A stretch of 64,000 nt of DNA, from positions 1 through 64,000 of the forward strand of contig JALQYJ010000001.1 in the NCBI GenBank assembly GCA_023254175.1, read 5' to 3'. Origin of the DNA: Runella sp. Its GTDB lineage: Bacteria; Bacteroidota; Bacteroidia; Cytophagales; Spirosomataceae. Positions 54,767 to 63,484 of this stretch are shown piece by piece. The position numbers and the translations under genes are program-made. How positions within the stretch are numbered: position 1 is the first letter of the stretch; every line of letters starts with the position of its first letter. The notes beneath the pieces were generated by a model. That model saw nothing but the letters and a program-made list of their open reading frames with translations, did not search any database and was not told the DNA's origin.

Positions 54767-54793
54767 AAAGCCATAGTGATGAACTATGGCTTT
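54767..54793. terminator. Bidirectional terminator between convergent genes
   Basis: AAAGCCATAGT (54767-54777) pairs with ACTATGGCTTT (54783-54793) around the 5-nt loop GATGA; the minus-strand side has a U-run from the A7 just before it. It separates the MarR gene from the small membrane protein gene. Confidence 0.85.
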
Positions 54794-54803
54794 GTAAAGA
54801 CTT

Positions 54804-55259
54804 TTAAGCATATTTTTCTCGAATCTGGAATAACAGCCAGCCTCCGATTAGAAACGACAACGCAAGACTAATGAGCTTGGTAACTAAATCTCCAATACCT
54901 GCCAGATTGACAATTCCGCTGACTAGGCTCAACAAGAAAATGTAGTACATATAATCCCAGCCTTTCTTTTGGCGTTTCATCAGTGGCGAAATAGACAGCC
55001 CTTCTAAGACCACCATCGCGGCTAAAATGGCCATTGAAACCCAATAGGTTCCCATATTTCCAAAAGCCGCTAGTCCGATGGCGGTAGCACTAGCGCCAAT
55101 GCCTAGTGCGGCGAGTAATCCTAATCCTCCAAAAATGACTCCAATAATGCAGAGGAAGGGAGAGATTTTAACCAAAATTTCTTTGACATTGTCAGGCAGT
55201 TGGGGAAATTTAGCAAATACGCCTGCGATTTCGTTTTCGAGGGGAAGTGATTGTGCCAT
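54804..55259 (-). CDS. Small membrane protein of unknown function, 151 residues
   Basis: Not recognised. It has a soluble N-terminal part of about 30 residues (LENEIAGVFAKFPQLPDNVK) and four hydrophobic segments at about 33-52, 60-80, 85-110 (GTYWVSMAILAAMVVLEGL) and 115-145 (YIFLLSLVSGIVNLAGIGDL). It looks like a helical-bundle membrane protein, with small residues in segment 2 (GIGASATAIGLAAFG). Two hairpins set it apart from the genes around it. Confidence 0.75.
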   Translation of the reverse strand: MAQSLPLENEIAGVFAKFPQLPDNVKEILVKISPFLCIIGVIFGGLGLLAALGIGASATAIGLAAFGNMGTYWVSMAILAAMVVLEGLSISPLMKRQKKGWDYMYYIFLLSLVSGIVNLAGIGDLVTKLISLALSFLIGGWLLFQIREKYA

Positions 55260-55360
55260 GTGATTGAAAAGGATAAGGTGATCGATTTTAGGTAGTAGGA
55301 AAAAATTTATCTAACCTAATCCTTTTCAACCAAAGTGTCAAGGAGTTACAGCTATTTTTG

Positions 55361-56590
55361 TTAGCTTTCGGTATATTCTCCTTCAAGTTTTGAAATAACT
55401 GCGGTTGCCACGGCATTTCCAGCTACCGAAGTGGCCGAACGTCCCATGTCTAAGAAGGGGTCAATACCGAGTAACAGTGCCAGCCCTTCGACGGGTAAGT
55501 TAAATTGTGCCAACGTTCCCGCAATTACCACCAACGAGGCACGTGGTACCCCCGCAATTCCTTTGGAAGTAATCATCAGGGTAAGAAGCATGGCTATTTG
55601 TTGCTGAATGGTGAGCGGAATACCGTAAGCTTGGGCAATAAAACCGGTTGCAAAAGTCATGTACATCATCGAGCCATCAAGATTAAAAGAATAACCCAGC
55701 GGCAACACAAACCCAATGATACGCTGACTACAACCAAATTTTTCCAAGGCAGTGATTTGTTGTGGCAAAGAAGCCTCTGAACTAGCCGTACTGAAAGTCA
55801 GAATCATCGAATCTTTGACGTGCGCCAACAGTTTGAGGTACGGGATTTTCATGACAAGGCAAATAGCCCACAATACCCCGAAAATAAAGAAAAGTAGTCC
55901 TCCAAAAAAACATACCATTAGGTAGGCGTACGAAATCAAAATGCCGAGTCCTTTCATGGCCACTACGCCCGTCATTGCCCCTAAAACGGCAAAAGGAGCC
56001 AATTCCATCACGTACCCGACAATCTTGAATACTACCTCCGAAAGGCTTTCAATGGCTTTGATGAGTTTTTTGCCGTGCTCTCCTACAGCGCCCAAAGCAA
56101 TCCCAAAAAACAACGAAAAGACCACAATTTGGAGGATTTCGTTTTCGGAAAGGGCTTTAAAGAAGCTATCAGGGAAGATGTGCAAAATAAAATCTTCGAC
56201 GGTTTTCATCGACTTGCCCGTCACTCCTGTGTCGGTACCCGCAGCAGGACGAGGCCACTGTTGTACTTCGCCAGGGCGGGTTACATTTACAACCAATAAA
56301 CCTACAAGCAGGGATAAAATAGTAGCAAAATAAAAATAAAGCAAGGTTTTGATACCAATACGACCCACGACTTTGAAATCGCCGAGCTTGGCCACTCCCA
56401 CCGCAAGTGTACAAAACACCAGCGGCCCCACAATCATCTTGATGAGTTTGAGGAAGACTTTGCTTAGAATCTGGAATTTCTTGGATATTTCGGCGGCCTG
56501 TTCGGCGTCCATCGTACTGTGTAAAATTTGCCCGATAACTACCCCCAGAATAAAGCCAATGACGATTTTGGTAGTAATGTTTAGTTTCAT
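55361..56590 (-). CDS. Dicarboxylate/amino acid:cation symporter (DAACS family)
   Basis: A 409-residue inner-membrane transporter for C4-dicarboxylates or acidic amino acids with Na+ or H+. It has eight hydrophobic segments, the reentrant serine-rich loop (TASSEASLPQQITAL), and the second signature (PLGYSFNLDGSMMYMTFAT) that carries the substrate and cation sites. It ends in GRSATSVAGNAVATAVIS. A small periplasmic loop around 105-130 (RPAAGTDTGVTGKS) is Gly/Thr-rich. It is a single gene. Confidence 0.93.
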   Translation of the reverse strand: MKLNITTKIVIGFILGVVIGQILHSTMDAEQAAEISKKFQILSKVFLKLIKMIVGPLVFCTLAVGVAKLGDFKVVGRIGIKTLLYFYFATILSLLVGLLVVNVTRPGEVQQWPRPAAGTDTGVTGKSMKTVEDFILHIFPDSFFKALSENEILQIVVFSLFFGIALGAVGEHGKKLIKAIESLSEVVFKIVGYVMELAPFAVLGAMTGVVAMKGLGILISYAYLMVCFFGGLLFFIFGVLWAICLVMKIPYLKLLAHVKDSMILTFSTASSEASLPQQITALEKFGCSQRIIGFVLPLGYSFNLDGSMMYMTFATGFIAQAYGIPLTIQQQIAMLLTLMITSKGIAGVPRASLVVIAGTLAQFNLPVEGLALLLGIDPFLDMGRSATSVAGNAVATAVISKLEGEYTES

Positions 56591-56880
56591 GAAGTGTTGG
56601 TTTTGGTGAAAGTTAGGTTTTGCAGATATGATGGTTAGAGATATTCAATGAAAGTAAAAATGCTTAAAGTGGCTACTACGGAGGTAGTATTTTGGAAATA
56701 GGAAACATAAGGATTTCAGGTTTAGGGCAAAAGAAGCCTGTTTGTGGCACAAATTAGGAAAAAAACGATAGAAACGAACGCTATTGGTACAAAAACTATA
56801 CTTCGATGACGGAATAGGATAGGGCTCTAAGTAGAGATTTATGGAAAGTAAATGGGTATTAATAGCCTTTTTTTTGTTTT
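56591..56880. other. Divergent intergenic region without visible genes
   Basis: About 290 bp between the symporter and the GH109-like operon, with no coding sequence or clear repeat. The end of it carries T-rich tracts leading into the promoter of the rightward operon. Confidence 0.4.
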
Positions 56881-56909
56881 TTTGGTAAATTAGATGTCTT
56901 AGTATATTG
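56881..56909 (+). promoter_or_regulatory. Promoter of the GH109-nagB-like-hydrolase operon
   Basis: TTTG (56881-56884), 18-nt spacer, TATATTG (56903-56909), close to TAnnTTTG. The start point would be near 56916, 12-15 bp before the ATG at 56929. Confidence 0.4.
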
Positions 56910-56928
56910 CATGTAAACAGGGCCTTGT

Positions 56929-58311
56929 ATGAAAAAAAGAGACTTTATTAAATTATTAGGGGCAGGTGTTGCTGGAAGTAGCTTGCCTGCTTCGGTGGTA
57001 GCCCAAGAGAGCCACGTCGTTATGCCCGCCCAAACCTTCAATATGTGCGGGTACGGCGCTCCCAAAATCGATACCGTACGAATAGGCTACATTGGCCTTG
57101 GGAACCGTGGCTTGGGCGCACTCGACCGAATTGTATATATTGATAACGTCGAGATCAAAGCGCTGTGCGATATTCGCCCTGAGCGTACCGATTTGGCGAA
57201 GAAAAAACTGGAGGGCACTAAGCACGCGCCAGAGGTGTATGCAGGCAAAGCCGATGACTGGAAAAAACTCTGCGAACGCCCCGATCTTGACCTTATTTAC
57301 ATTTGTACTCCGTGGAATCTTCACGCTCCGATGGCGCTTTATGCTATGGAACAAGGCAAACATGTAGCGGTGGAAATCCCTGCCGCAACAACGGTAGATG
57401 AGTGCTGGAAGCTGGTCGAAACGTCAGAACGAATGCGAAAACATTGCATGATGCTCGAAAACTGTTGCTACGATTTCTTTGAATTGCTCACGCTTAACAT
57501 GGTACGCCAAGGCTTTTTCGGGGAAGTAGTACACGTTGAAGGGGCGTATATTCATGATATTTTTGACTCTTTTTTTGATAAAGGAAAACGCTACGCTTTG
57601 TGGCGCTTAAAGGAAAATACCCGAAACGGAAACCTTTACCCGACGCACGGTTTGGGGCCTATTTGTCAAGTGTTGGACATCAATCGCGGCGATAAAATGG
57701 AGTATTTGGTGTCGATGTCGAGTAACGATTTTATGTTGGAAGCCAAGGTGAAAGAACTGGCGAAAACCGACGCGACGTTCCAGCCCTTGGCCAAGAAAAC
57801 TTTTCGTGGGAACATGAACACTACGACGATTCGGACGAACAAAGGCAAAACGATTATGTTGCAGCACGACGTAAGCTCGCCGCGTCCGTATTCTCGCATA
57901 CACTTGGTAAGCGGAACCAAAGCAACTGCCCTCAAATACCCGCTTCCAGGGAAGATTTCGACGGGGCACGATTGGGCATCGGAGGCTGAAATGAAGGCGT
58001 TGGAGGAAAAATACCAGCCTGCGCTTGTCAAAAAAATTGGCGAATTGGCCAAGCAAGTAGGCGGTCACGGAGGCATGGATTTCTTGATGGATTGGCGTTT
58101 GATTGATTGCCTACGCAATGGTCTTCCGCTCGACCAGGACGTCTATGATGCGGCTTCGTGGAGTGTGATTGGGCCGTTGAGTGAAAAATCGGTAGCCAAC
58201 CGTTCTAACTCCATTGATATTCCTGATTTTACGGCGGGTGCGTGGAAAAACAACCGTCCCGTTGATATTTCCCTTGCCCAAGGAGGCAATACCCCCGTCA
58301 AACCTAAATAA
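56929..58311 (+). CDS. Tat-exported GH109-like NAD-dependent glycosidase/oxidoreductase
   Basis: A 460-residue protein of the Gfo/Idh/MocA fold, with a twin-arginine-like signal (KKRDFIKLLGAGVAGSSLPA) and an NAD-binding Rossmann turn at 52-63 (IGYIGLGNRGLG). The EKP-type motif reads VAVEIPAATTVDECW. The sequence context (YICTPWNLHAPMALYAMEQG, NCCYDFFELLTLNMVRQG) matches GH109 alpha-N-acetylgalactosaminidases, which use tightly bound NAD to cleave GalNAc links by an oxidation-reduction route. It is the first gene of a three-gene operon; the exact glycan is unknown. Confidence 0.88.
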   Translation: MKKRDFIKLLGAGVAGSSLPASVVAQESHVVMPAQTFNMCGYGAPKIDTVRIGYIGLGNRGLGALDRIVYIDNVEIKALCDIRPERTDLAKKKLEGTKHAPEVYAGKADDWKKLCERPDLDLIYICTPWNLHAPMALYAMEQGKHVAVEIPAATTVDECWKLVETSERMRKHCMMLENCCYDFFELLTLNMVRQGFFGEVVHVEGAYIHDIFDSFFDKGKRYALWRLKENTRNGNLYPTHGLGPICQVLDINRGDKMEYLVSMSSNDFMLEAKVKELAKTDATFQPLAKKTFRGNMNTTTIRTNKGKTIMLQHDVSSPRPYSRIHLVSGTKATALKYPLPGKISTGHDWASEAEMKALEEKYQPALVKKIGELAKQVGGHGGMDFLMDWRLIDCLRNGLPLDQDVYDAASWSVIGPLSEKSVANRSNSIDIPDFTAGAWKNNRPVDISLAQGGNTPVKPK

Positions 58312-58323
58312 AGACACAACCCG

Positions 58324-59055
58324 ATGGTTATTCACATTTCCGAAACCCCTAACGCCCTTGGCCAAGTAGCAGGCGCTGCCGCTGCTGACTACATCCGCAA
58401 AGCCCTTGCCGAACGGGGCGAAGCAAACGTGATTTTAGCGACAGGAACTAGCCAATTTGAAACGTTGAACCAATTGCTTCACGAACCTGACATCGACTGG
58501 ACAAAGGTGACGATGTTTCATTTGGATGAATATATTGCTTTGCCAGAATCACACCCCGCAAGTTTTCGTAAGTATTTGAAAGAGAGAGTACTGTCAAGAG
58601 TAGTGATGAAAGAAAGTCATCTTATCAACGGCGAAACGCAACCCGAAACGGAATGTGAACGATTGGGACAACTTATTTTGCAGCATCCAATTGACGTGGC
58701 TTTGGTGGGAATCGGTGAAAATGGACACTTGGCGTTTAATGACCCGCCTGCCGATTTTGAAACCGAAAGCCCTTACATCGTCGTGAATCTCGATGAAGCT
58801 TGCCGTCGTCAACAGTTAGGAGAAGGGTGGTTTGCTACGCTTGAGGAGGTTCCCAAACAAGCGATTAGCATGTCGATTCGGCAAATTATGAAATCGGCAG
58901 CCCTTATTTGTTCGGTGCCTGATGAGCGTAAAGCTGAAGCGGTAAAAAATTGCTTAACGGGCGAAATTAGCCCCCTTTTCCCCGCCAGCATTTTGCAAAA
59001 CCACCCCAATTGTGGCATGTATTTGGACAAAGCATCAAGCAAGTATTTATCTTAA
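58324..59055 (+). CDS. Glucosamine-6-phosphate deaminase/isomerase-like protein
   Basis: A 243-residue protein of the NagB/6-phosphogluconolactonase superfamily. It has the sugar-phosphate loop (LATGTSQFETL), Asp68 in FHLDEYIALP and His135 in the GENGHLAFND loop. In E. coli NagB that loop reads GxDGHIAFNE, so the catalytic Asp141 is Asn133 here and Glu148 is Asp140. The change is shared with other Bacteroidota and planctomycete members near Gfo/Idh genes (known pattern), so it is a distinct subfamily and may not be a true deaminase. No signal peptide. It starts 12 bp after the GH109-like gene and 18 bp before the next. Confidence 0.85.
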   Translation: MVIHISETPNALGQVAGAAAADYIRKALAERGEANVILATGTSQFETLNQLLHEPDIDWTKVTMFHLDEYIALPESHPASFRKYLKERVLSRVVMKESHLINGETQPETECERLGQLILQHPIDVALVGIGENGHLAFNDPPADFETESPYIVVNLDEACRRQQLGEGWFATLEEVPKQAISMSIRQIMKSAALICSVPDERKAEAVKNCLTGEISPLFPASILQNHPNCGMYLDKASSKYLS

Positions 59056-59073
59056 AACAAATGATTAACCCCT

Positions 59074-60339
59074 ATGCCAAACCGTCGTAAGTTTTTAAAA
59101 AAGAGCAGTGTAGCGAGTATTGGAATGGTAGGGTTGGATGTGCTCAATCCGTTTGTAAATGATATTTTTTCCCCATTAACCCTTATGAATTCCAACGAAA
59201 CTACGGAGAACCTCATCGGACTGTACGGGCCTTGGGCGGTATCGCTCATTGAGAGTAAACTTCCATCGCTTTCTTTTCGGCGCAACGAGTGGACGAATCT
59301 CGCTCAATGGCGTGAGATGGCGAAGCAACGTTTAATTGAGCGTTTGGGCATTCCTGACATTGGAGGAATGCCCCAAGTGACGCTTAAAAAACAATACGAG
59401 TACGATGGGCTTCATATCGAGGAACTTACGTGGCAGCTTCCCTATGGACGACCCACGGAAGGTATTTTGTTAAAACCAGCCAATGCAAAAGGGCCGCTAC
59501 CTGCCATTTTGGCTTTCCATGACCACGGTGGAAATAAGTATTTTGGGGTTCGAAAAATCACAAAGACGTCAGACCAACAGCATCCTTTGATGAAAGAACA
59601 TCAGCAGGAATACTATGAAGGGCTGGCTTGGGCCAACGAAATTGCTAAGCGCGGTTACGTGGTGCTGGTCTCGGATGCGTTTCCGTTTGCCAGCCGACGC
59701 GTATGGGTGCAAGACGTCCCTGCGCACCTTCGTCGCGGATTAAATGACAATGACCCTGAAAATTCCGATAATATTCGTAAGTACAACGAATGGGCAGGAG
59801 AGCACGAACATATAATGTCCAAATCGTTGATGAGCGCGGGTACTACGTGGGCAGGGGTATTTTTTGCAGAAGATAAAAAGGCGTTGGATGTTCTTTGTGC
59901 CCGTCAGGATGTAGACGCTACACGGGTGGGTTGTGCGGGACTATCGGGGGGAGGAATGCGCACTGTGTTTATGGGTGGACTGGACGAACGTATCAAATGT
60001 GCCGTGTGTGTTGGGTTTATGACTACTTGGAAAGACCTCATTTTACACAAATCGTTCACACACACGTGGATGACCTACGTGCCTATTTTGCCCAATGAGC
60101 TAGATTTTCCAGAAATCTTTGGATTGCGCGCCCCACTTCCCACAATGGTACTCAACGACATTGATGATGATTTATACACACTTCCAGAAATGAAACGGGC
60201 TGACAAAATACTGGGTGATGTCTATGCTAAAGCAGGGGCTTCGGAGCGATACAAGTGCTCGTTTTACCCTGGCCCACACAAGTTTGATAAAAAGATGCAA
60301 GCCGAAGCGTTTGCGTGGTTTGATAAGTGGCTAAAGTGA
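59074..60339 (+). CDS. Tat-exported alpha/beta hydrolase (acetyl xylan esterase/dienelactone hydrolase-like)
   Basis: A 421-residue protein with a twin-arginine-type signal (PNRRKFLKKSSVASIGMVGL). The alpha/beta hydrolase core spans about 115-415 with an oxyanion region (ILAFHDHGGNKYFGV), nucleophile Ser291 in GLSGGG, a probable acid in NDIDDDLYTL and His402 in PGPHKF. It would release acyl groups or cleave small esters. The place behind GH109 and NagB-like genes suggests it removes acetyl or other ester groups from an amino-sugar glycan; the substrate is inferred. Confidence 0.84.
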   Translation: MPNRRKFLKKSSVASIGMVGLDVLNPFVNDIFSPLTLMNSNETTENLIGLYGPWAVSLIESKLPSLSFRRNEWTNLAQWREMAKQRLIERLGIPDIGGMPQVTLKKQYEYDGLHIEELTWQLPYGRPTEGILLKPANAKGPLPAILAFHDHGGNKYFGVRKITKTSDQQHPLMKEHQQEYYEGLAWANEIAKRGYVVLVSDAFPFASRRVWVQDVPAHLRRGLNDNDPENSDNIRKYNEWAGEHEHIMSKSLMSAGTTWAGVFFAEDKKALDVLCARQDVDATRVGCAGLSGGGMRTVFMGGLDERIKCAVCVGFMTTWKDLILHKSFTHTWMTYVPILPNELDFPEIFGLRAPLPTMVLNDIDDDLYTLPEMKRADKILGDVYAKAGASERYKCSFYPGPHKFDKKMQAEAFAWFDKWLK

Positions 60340-60397
60340 GGGTCTGCCTATCGTCAGACGGCTTTTGAGATTATTTATCATGATTATTAAGTCTGAC

Positions 60398-62329
60398 TTA
60401 GGAATAAACAGCAGTAGTTACCATTTCGTGGGCGGTTTTGGCAATTCCTTCGGGGTCAAAACCACATTCGCGATGAAGTTCGATTTGTTCGCCATGTTCT
60501 ACAATTCGGTCAGGAATACCCAAACGTTTGAGTTTGGCAGTATAGCCGTGGTCAACCATAAATTCCAATACAGCACTTCCCATTCCACCCTGTAAGCACC
60601 CGTCTTCAACGGTAATAACTTTATCAAATTTCTGGAACACCTTGTGCAACAGTTCTTCGTCCAGCGGTTTTACAAAGCGTAAATCGTAGTGAGCGGCACT
60701 AATACCTGCGTTTTCGAGCAATTGGCAACTTTTAACAGCATAGTTTCCGATGTGACCAATGGTCAGAATCGCTATATCTTCGCCGTCTTTTATTTTTCTG
60801 CCTTTACCAATCTCCAATTGTTCGAGAGGAGTGCGCCACTGGGGCATCATTCCTTCGCCTCTTGGATAACGAATGGTAAAAGCTCGTTTTCCGCGTTGAG
60901 TTTCGTCGAGTTGTGCCGTGTACATCATGTTTCGAAGCTCCTGTTCGTTCATTGGCGATGCTACAATCATGTTGGGAATACAGCGCATGTAAGCAATATC
61001 ATACGCGCCGTGGTGCGTAGGGCCATCAGCGCCTGCGAAACCTGCACGATCGAGGCAAAACACCACTGGAAGTTCCTGAATACAGACATCATGCACTACT
61101 TGGTCGTAAGCACGCTGCATAAACGTACTGTAAATGTTGCAGAATACTACCGACCCTTGCGTGGCCATTCCTGCCGAGAAAGTAACGGCGTGTTGTTCGG
61201 CAATACCTACGTCGAAGGCACGCTCTGGCATGACTTTCATCAACAGGTTCATCGATGAGCCTGAAGGCATCGCAGGGGTTACGCCCACGACTTTGGGATT
61301 CTGCTCGGCCAATTCCACCAAAGTATGTCCAAACACATCTTGGTACTTAGGTGGCTGTGGAGTATCGGGGATTTTTTTGAAAATCTCACCCGTTATTTTA
61401 TCAAATTTACCAGGGGCGTGCCATTTTGTTTGGTCTTTTTCGGCAGGAGCAAATCCTTTTCCTTTGACCGTCACGCAGTGCAACAGCTTCGGCCCTGGTA
61501 TATTTTTAAGGTCATTCAGTACGTGCACAAGGTGATCAACGTCGTGCCCGTCGATGGGGCCAAAGTAACGCAAATTGAGCGACTCAAATAAATTACTTTG
61601 GCGTAACAAAGTGGCTTTGAGCCCGTCTTCTACTCGTGAGACAATCTCGCGAGCACTTTTGCCAAATTGGCTCATTTTGCCCAACAAATTCCAAACTTCT
61701 TCTTTGACGCGGTTGTATGTATGAGAAGTGGTAATGTCGGTCAAATACTCTTTTAATGCCCCAACGTTGGGGTCTATACTCATGCAATTATCATTCAAGA
61801 TGATAAGCAAATTCGTATCTGCCAACGCCCCTGCGTGGTTCATTGCTTCAAACGCCATACCGCCCGTCATGGCGCCATCACCAATCACCGCAATTGAATG
61901 TTGGTTTTTAATACCTTTCAACTGCGCTCCCACGGCCATCCCTAAGGCACCAGAGATAGACGTAGAAGAGTGACCTACTCCAAAAGCATCGTAAGGGCTT
62001 TCTTTGCGTTTAGGGAATCCAGAAATTCCACCGTAAAGTCGGTTAGTATGGAATACCTCGCGGCGACCCGTCAAGATTTTATGGCCATATGCTTGGTGTC
62101 CTACATCCCAAATAAGTTGGTCGGCAGGAGTATTAAACACGTAATGTAGTGCAACAGTCAGTTCTACTACACCCAGGCTCGCGCCAAAATGCCCTCCATA
62201 CACCGAAACTAAATCAATGATGTACTGCCGAAGTTCTTGAGAAACTTGGGGGAGGTCTGCTGAGTCAAATTTTCGCAAATCATCGGGCGTGTTGATTTGT
62301 GAAAGTAATTTACCGGGAGTTATGAGCAT
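60398..62329 (-). CDS. dxs: 1-deoxy-D-xylulose-5-phosphate synthase
   Basis: A 643-residue thiamine-diphosphate enzyme that starts the MEP isoprenoid pathway from pyruvate and glyceraldehyde-3-phosphate. The TPP domain has LIWDVGHQAYGHKIL, the Mg-site GDGAMTGGMAFEAMN and IILNDNCMSI; the pyrimidine domain has GVTPAMPSGSSMNLL and the Glu/His region FDVGIAEQHAVTFSAGMA; the transketolase C-terminal domain is complete (VITVEDGCLQGGMGSAVLEF). Length is normal. It has no overlapping neighbour and the start MLITPGKLLSQI is clear. Confidence 0.97.
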   Translation of the reverse strand: MLITPGKLLSQINTPDDLRKFDSADLPQVSQELRQYIIDLVSVYGGHFGASLGVVELTVALHYVFNTPADQLIWDVGHQAYGHKILTGRREVFHTNRLYGGISGFPKRKESPYDAFGVGHSSTSISGALGMAVGAQLKGIKNQHSIAVIGDGAMTGGMAFEAMNHAGALADTNLLIILNDNCMSIDPNVGALKEYLTDITTSHTYNRVKEEVWNLLGKMSQFGKSAREIVSRVEDGLKATLLRQSNLFESLNLRYFGPIDGHDVDHLVHVLNDLKNIPGPKLLHCVTVKGKGFAPAEKDQTKWHAPGKFDKITGEIFKKIPDTPQPPKYQDVFGHTLVELAEQNPKVVGVTPAMPSGSSMNLLMKVMPERAFDVGIAEQHAVTFSAGMATQGSVVFCNIYSTFMQRAYDQVVHDVCIQELPVVFCLDRAGFAGADGPTHHGAYDIAYMRCIPNMIVASPMNEQELRNMMYTAQLDETQRGKRAFTIRYPRGEGMMPQWRTPLEQLEIGKGRKIKDGEDIAILTIGHIGNYAVKSCQLLENAGISAAHYDLRFVKPLDEELLHKVFQKFDKVITVEDGCLQGGMGSAVLEFMVDHGYTAKLKRLGIPDRIVEHGEQIELHRECGFDPEGIAKTAHEMVTTAVYS

Positions 62330-62463
62330 CGTTTAACGGCTTGAAACTAAACGTAGAAATATAACTTGCTTGCTGATAAAAGTGTTTTGCAAAGTTATGA
62401 AAAATGCCAATCGCTACCCACATTTTAGCGTATGTATAGCGGTAAAACCACATAGACGGCCAC

Positions 62464-63381
62464 TTATTGTTGGCTTGCTTTGTAGAGTTTTTGCTTCTCT
62501 TCACGAGTGAGGCTCTCGTAGCCAGATTTTGAAATTTTGTCCAAAATTGCATCAATTTCGTCCTGATTAGGGATAATTACCGAAGTAGTATCACTACTTT
62601 GCTTGTAATGAAGTGCCGTAGAAGAGGTGGTGGCACGTGCGCGTTGAGGTACTTGTATCTTTGGCTTGGAGCTAAAAAAAATCTGGAAAAATTTCCCCAT
62701 ACTGTAGATAGGTTTGCCCCAGTCATACCCATTTTGTAGTGATTTGATAAATCCAAAACCTACCATTGCTCCTGCTAAGTGAGCTAAATTTCCACCCGCA
62801 TTGGGGCCTACCAACTGTGCCATTGTGATAATAATACACAGTGCTGCTATGTATTTAAGACGAACTGGGCCAATGAGAAACACAAAAAAGGTGTATTCGG
62901 GGAGTAAAGTGGCAGCTCCTAAAATCACAGCGAATACTGCGCCCGAAGCTCCAATTAAACTGGTGTTGGCAAGCTCAGGTTGGAAATAGGGAACTAGGTT
63001 GTACATGGTCAAAAAAAGCACTCCGCCTGCCAAGCCGCCCAATAAAAAAATCGCAATCAAGCGTCGGCTGCCAAGGTACTCTTCCAATACCTGCCCAAAC
63101 CAATAGAGCGATAGCATGTTAAAAAAAACATGAAAAGGCCCTTGATGAACAAAGAAGTTGGTCAGAAGCGTCCAAGGCTTGTGTAGAAACGAACCAAAGC
63201 TGGCGGGTAGACGTAGTTGCTCTATGACCCACTGATAATAATAGGGGTATTGAGCAATCGTGAAAACGATGTACAAAATAATTATTGCGACAAAGACAAT
63301 CACATTGGTCAATATGAGTTTAATGACCGCGTTGTTTGTCTTTGAAAACTCGCCTCTAACATCATCGAAAATGCTGCTCAT
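62464..63381 (-). CDS. Rhomboid-family intramembrane serine protease
   Basis: A 305-residue membrane protease with six core hydrophobic segments after a cytoplasmic N-terminus. The active Ser146 is in LIGASGAVF and His201 in GNLAHLAGAMVGF; the HQGPFHVFFNM segment is the usual N-terminal HxxxxHxxxN type. A cytoplasmic tail of about 85 residues (residues 220-305) is polar and ends EKQKLYKASQQ. It cleaves single-span membrane proteins; substrates are unknown. It follows a second rhomboid gene at the window edge with a 100-bp gap. Confidence 0.93.
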   Translation of the reverse strand: MSSIFDDVRGEFSKTNNAVIKLILTNVIVFVAIIILYIVFTIAQYPYYYQWVIEQLRLPASFGSFLHKPWTLLTNFFVHQGPFHVFFNMLSLYWFGQVLEEYLGSRRLIAIFLLGGLAGGVLFLTMYNLVPYFQPELANTSLIGASGAVFAVILGAATLLPEYTFFVFLIGPVRLKYIAALCIIITMAQLVGPNAGGNLAHLAGAMVGFGFIKSLQNGYDWGKPIYSMGKFFQIFFSSKPKIQVPQRARATTSSTALHYKQSSDTTSVIIPNQDEIDAILDKISKSGYESLTREEKQKLYKASQQ

Positions 63382-63484
63382 CGCTCTCTGCCGTTCAAAT
63401 TAGGTTCTACAAAATAACCCATTTTTCTACAAACTAGTTTTAGTTTGTGACTGAAAATTAGAGAAAAAGATACAAAAAGCCAAA

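Noticed and set aside
57607..58068. Open frames of 153 and 128 residues antisense to the GH109-like gene
   Set aside because: Cys/Arg/His-rich antisense shadow without any motif; the sense gene is well supported.
60340..60397. Hairpin GTCTG...CAGAC between the alpha/beta hydrolase and dxs stops
   Set aside because: Only about 5 bp of stem with a weak loop, so not listed as a terminator.
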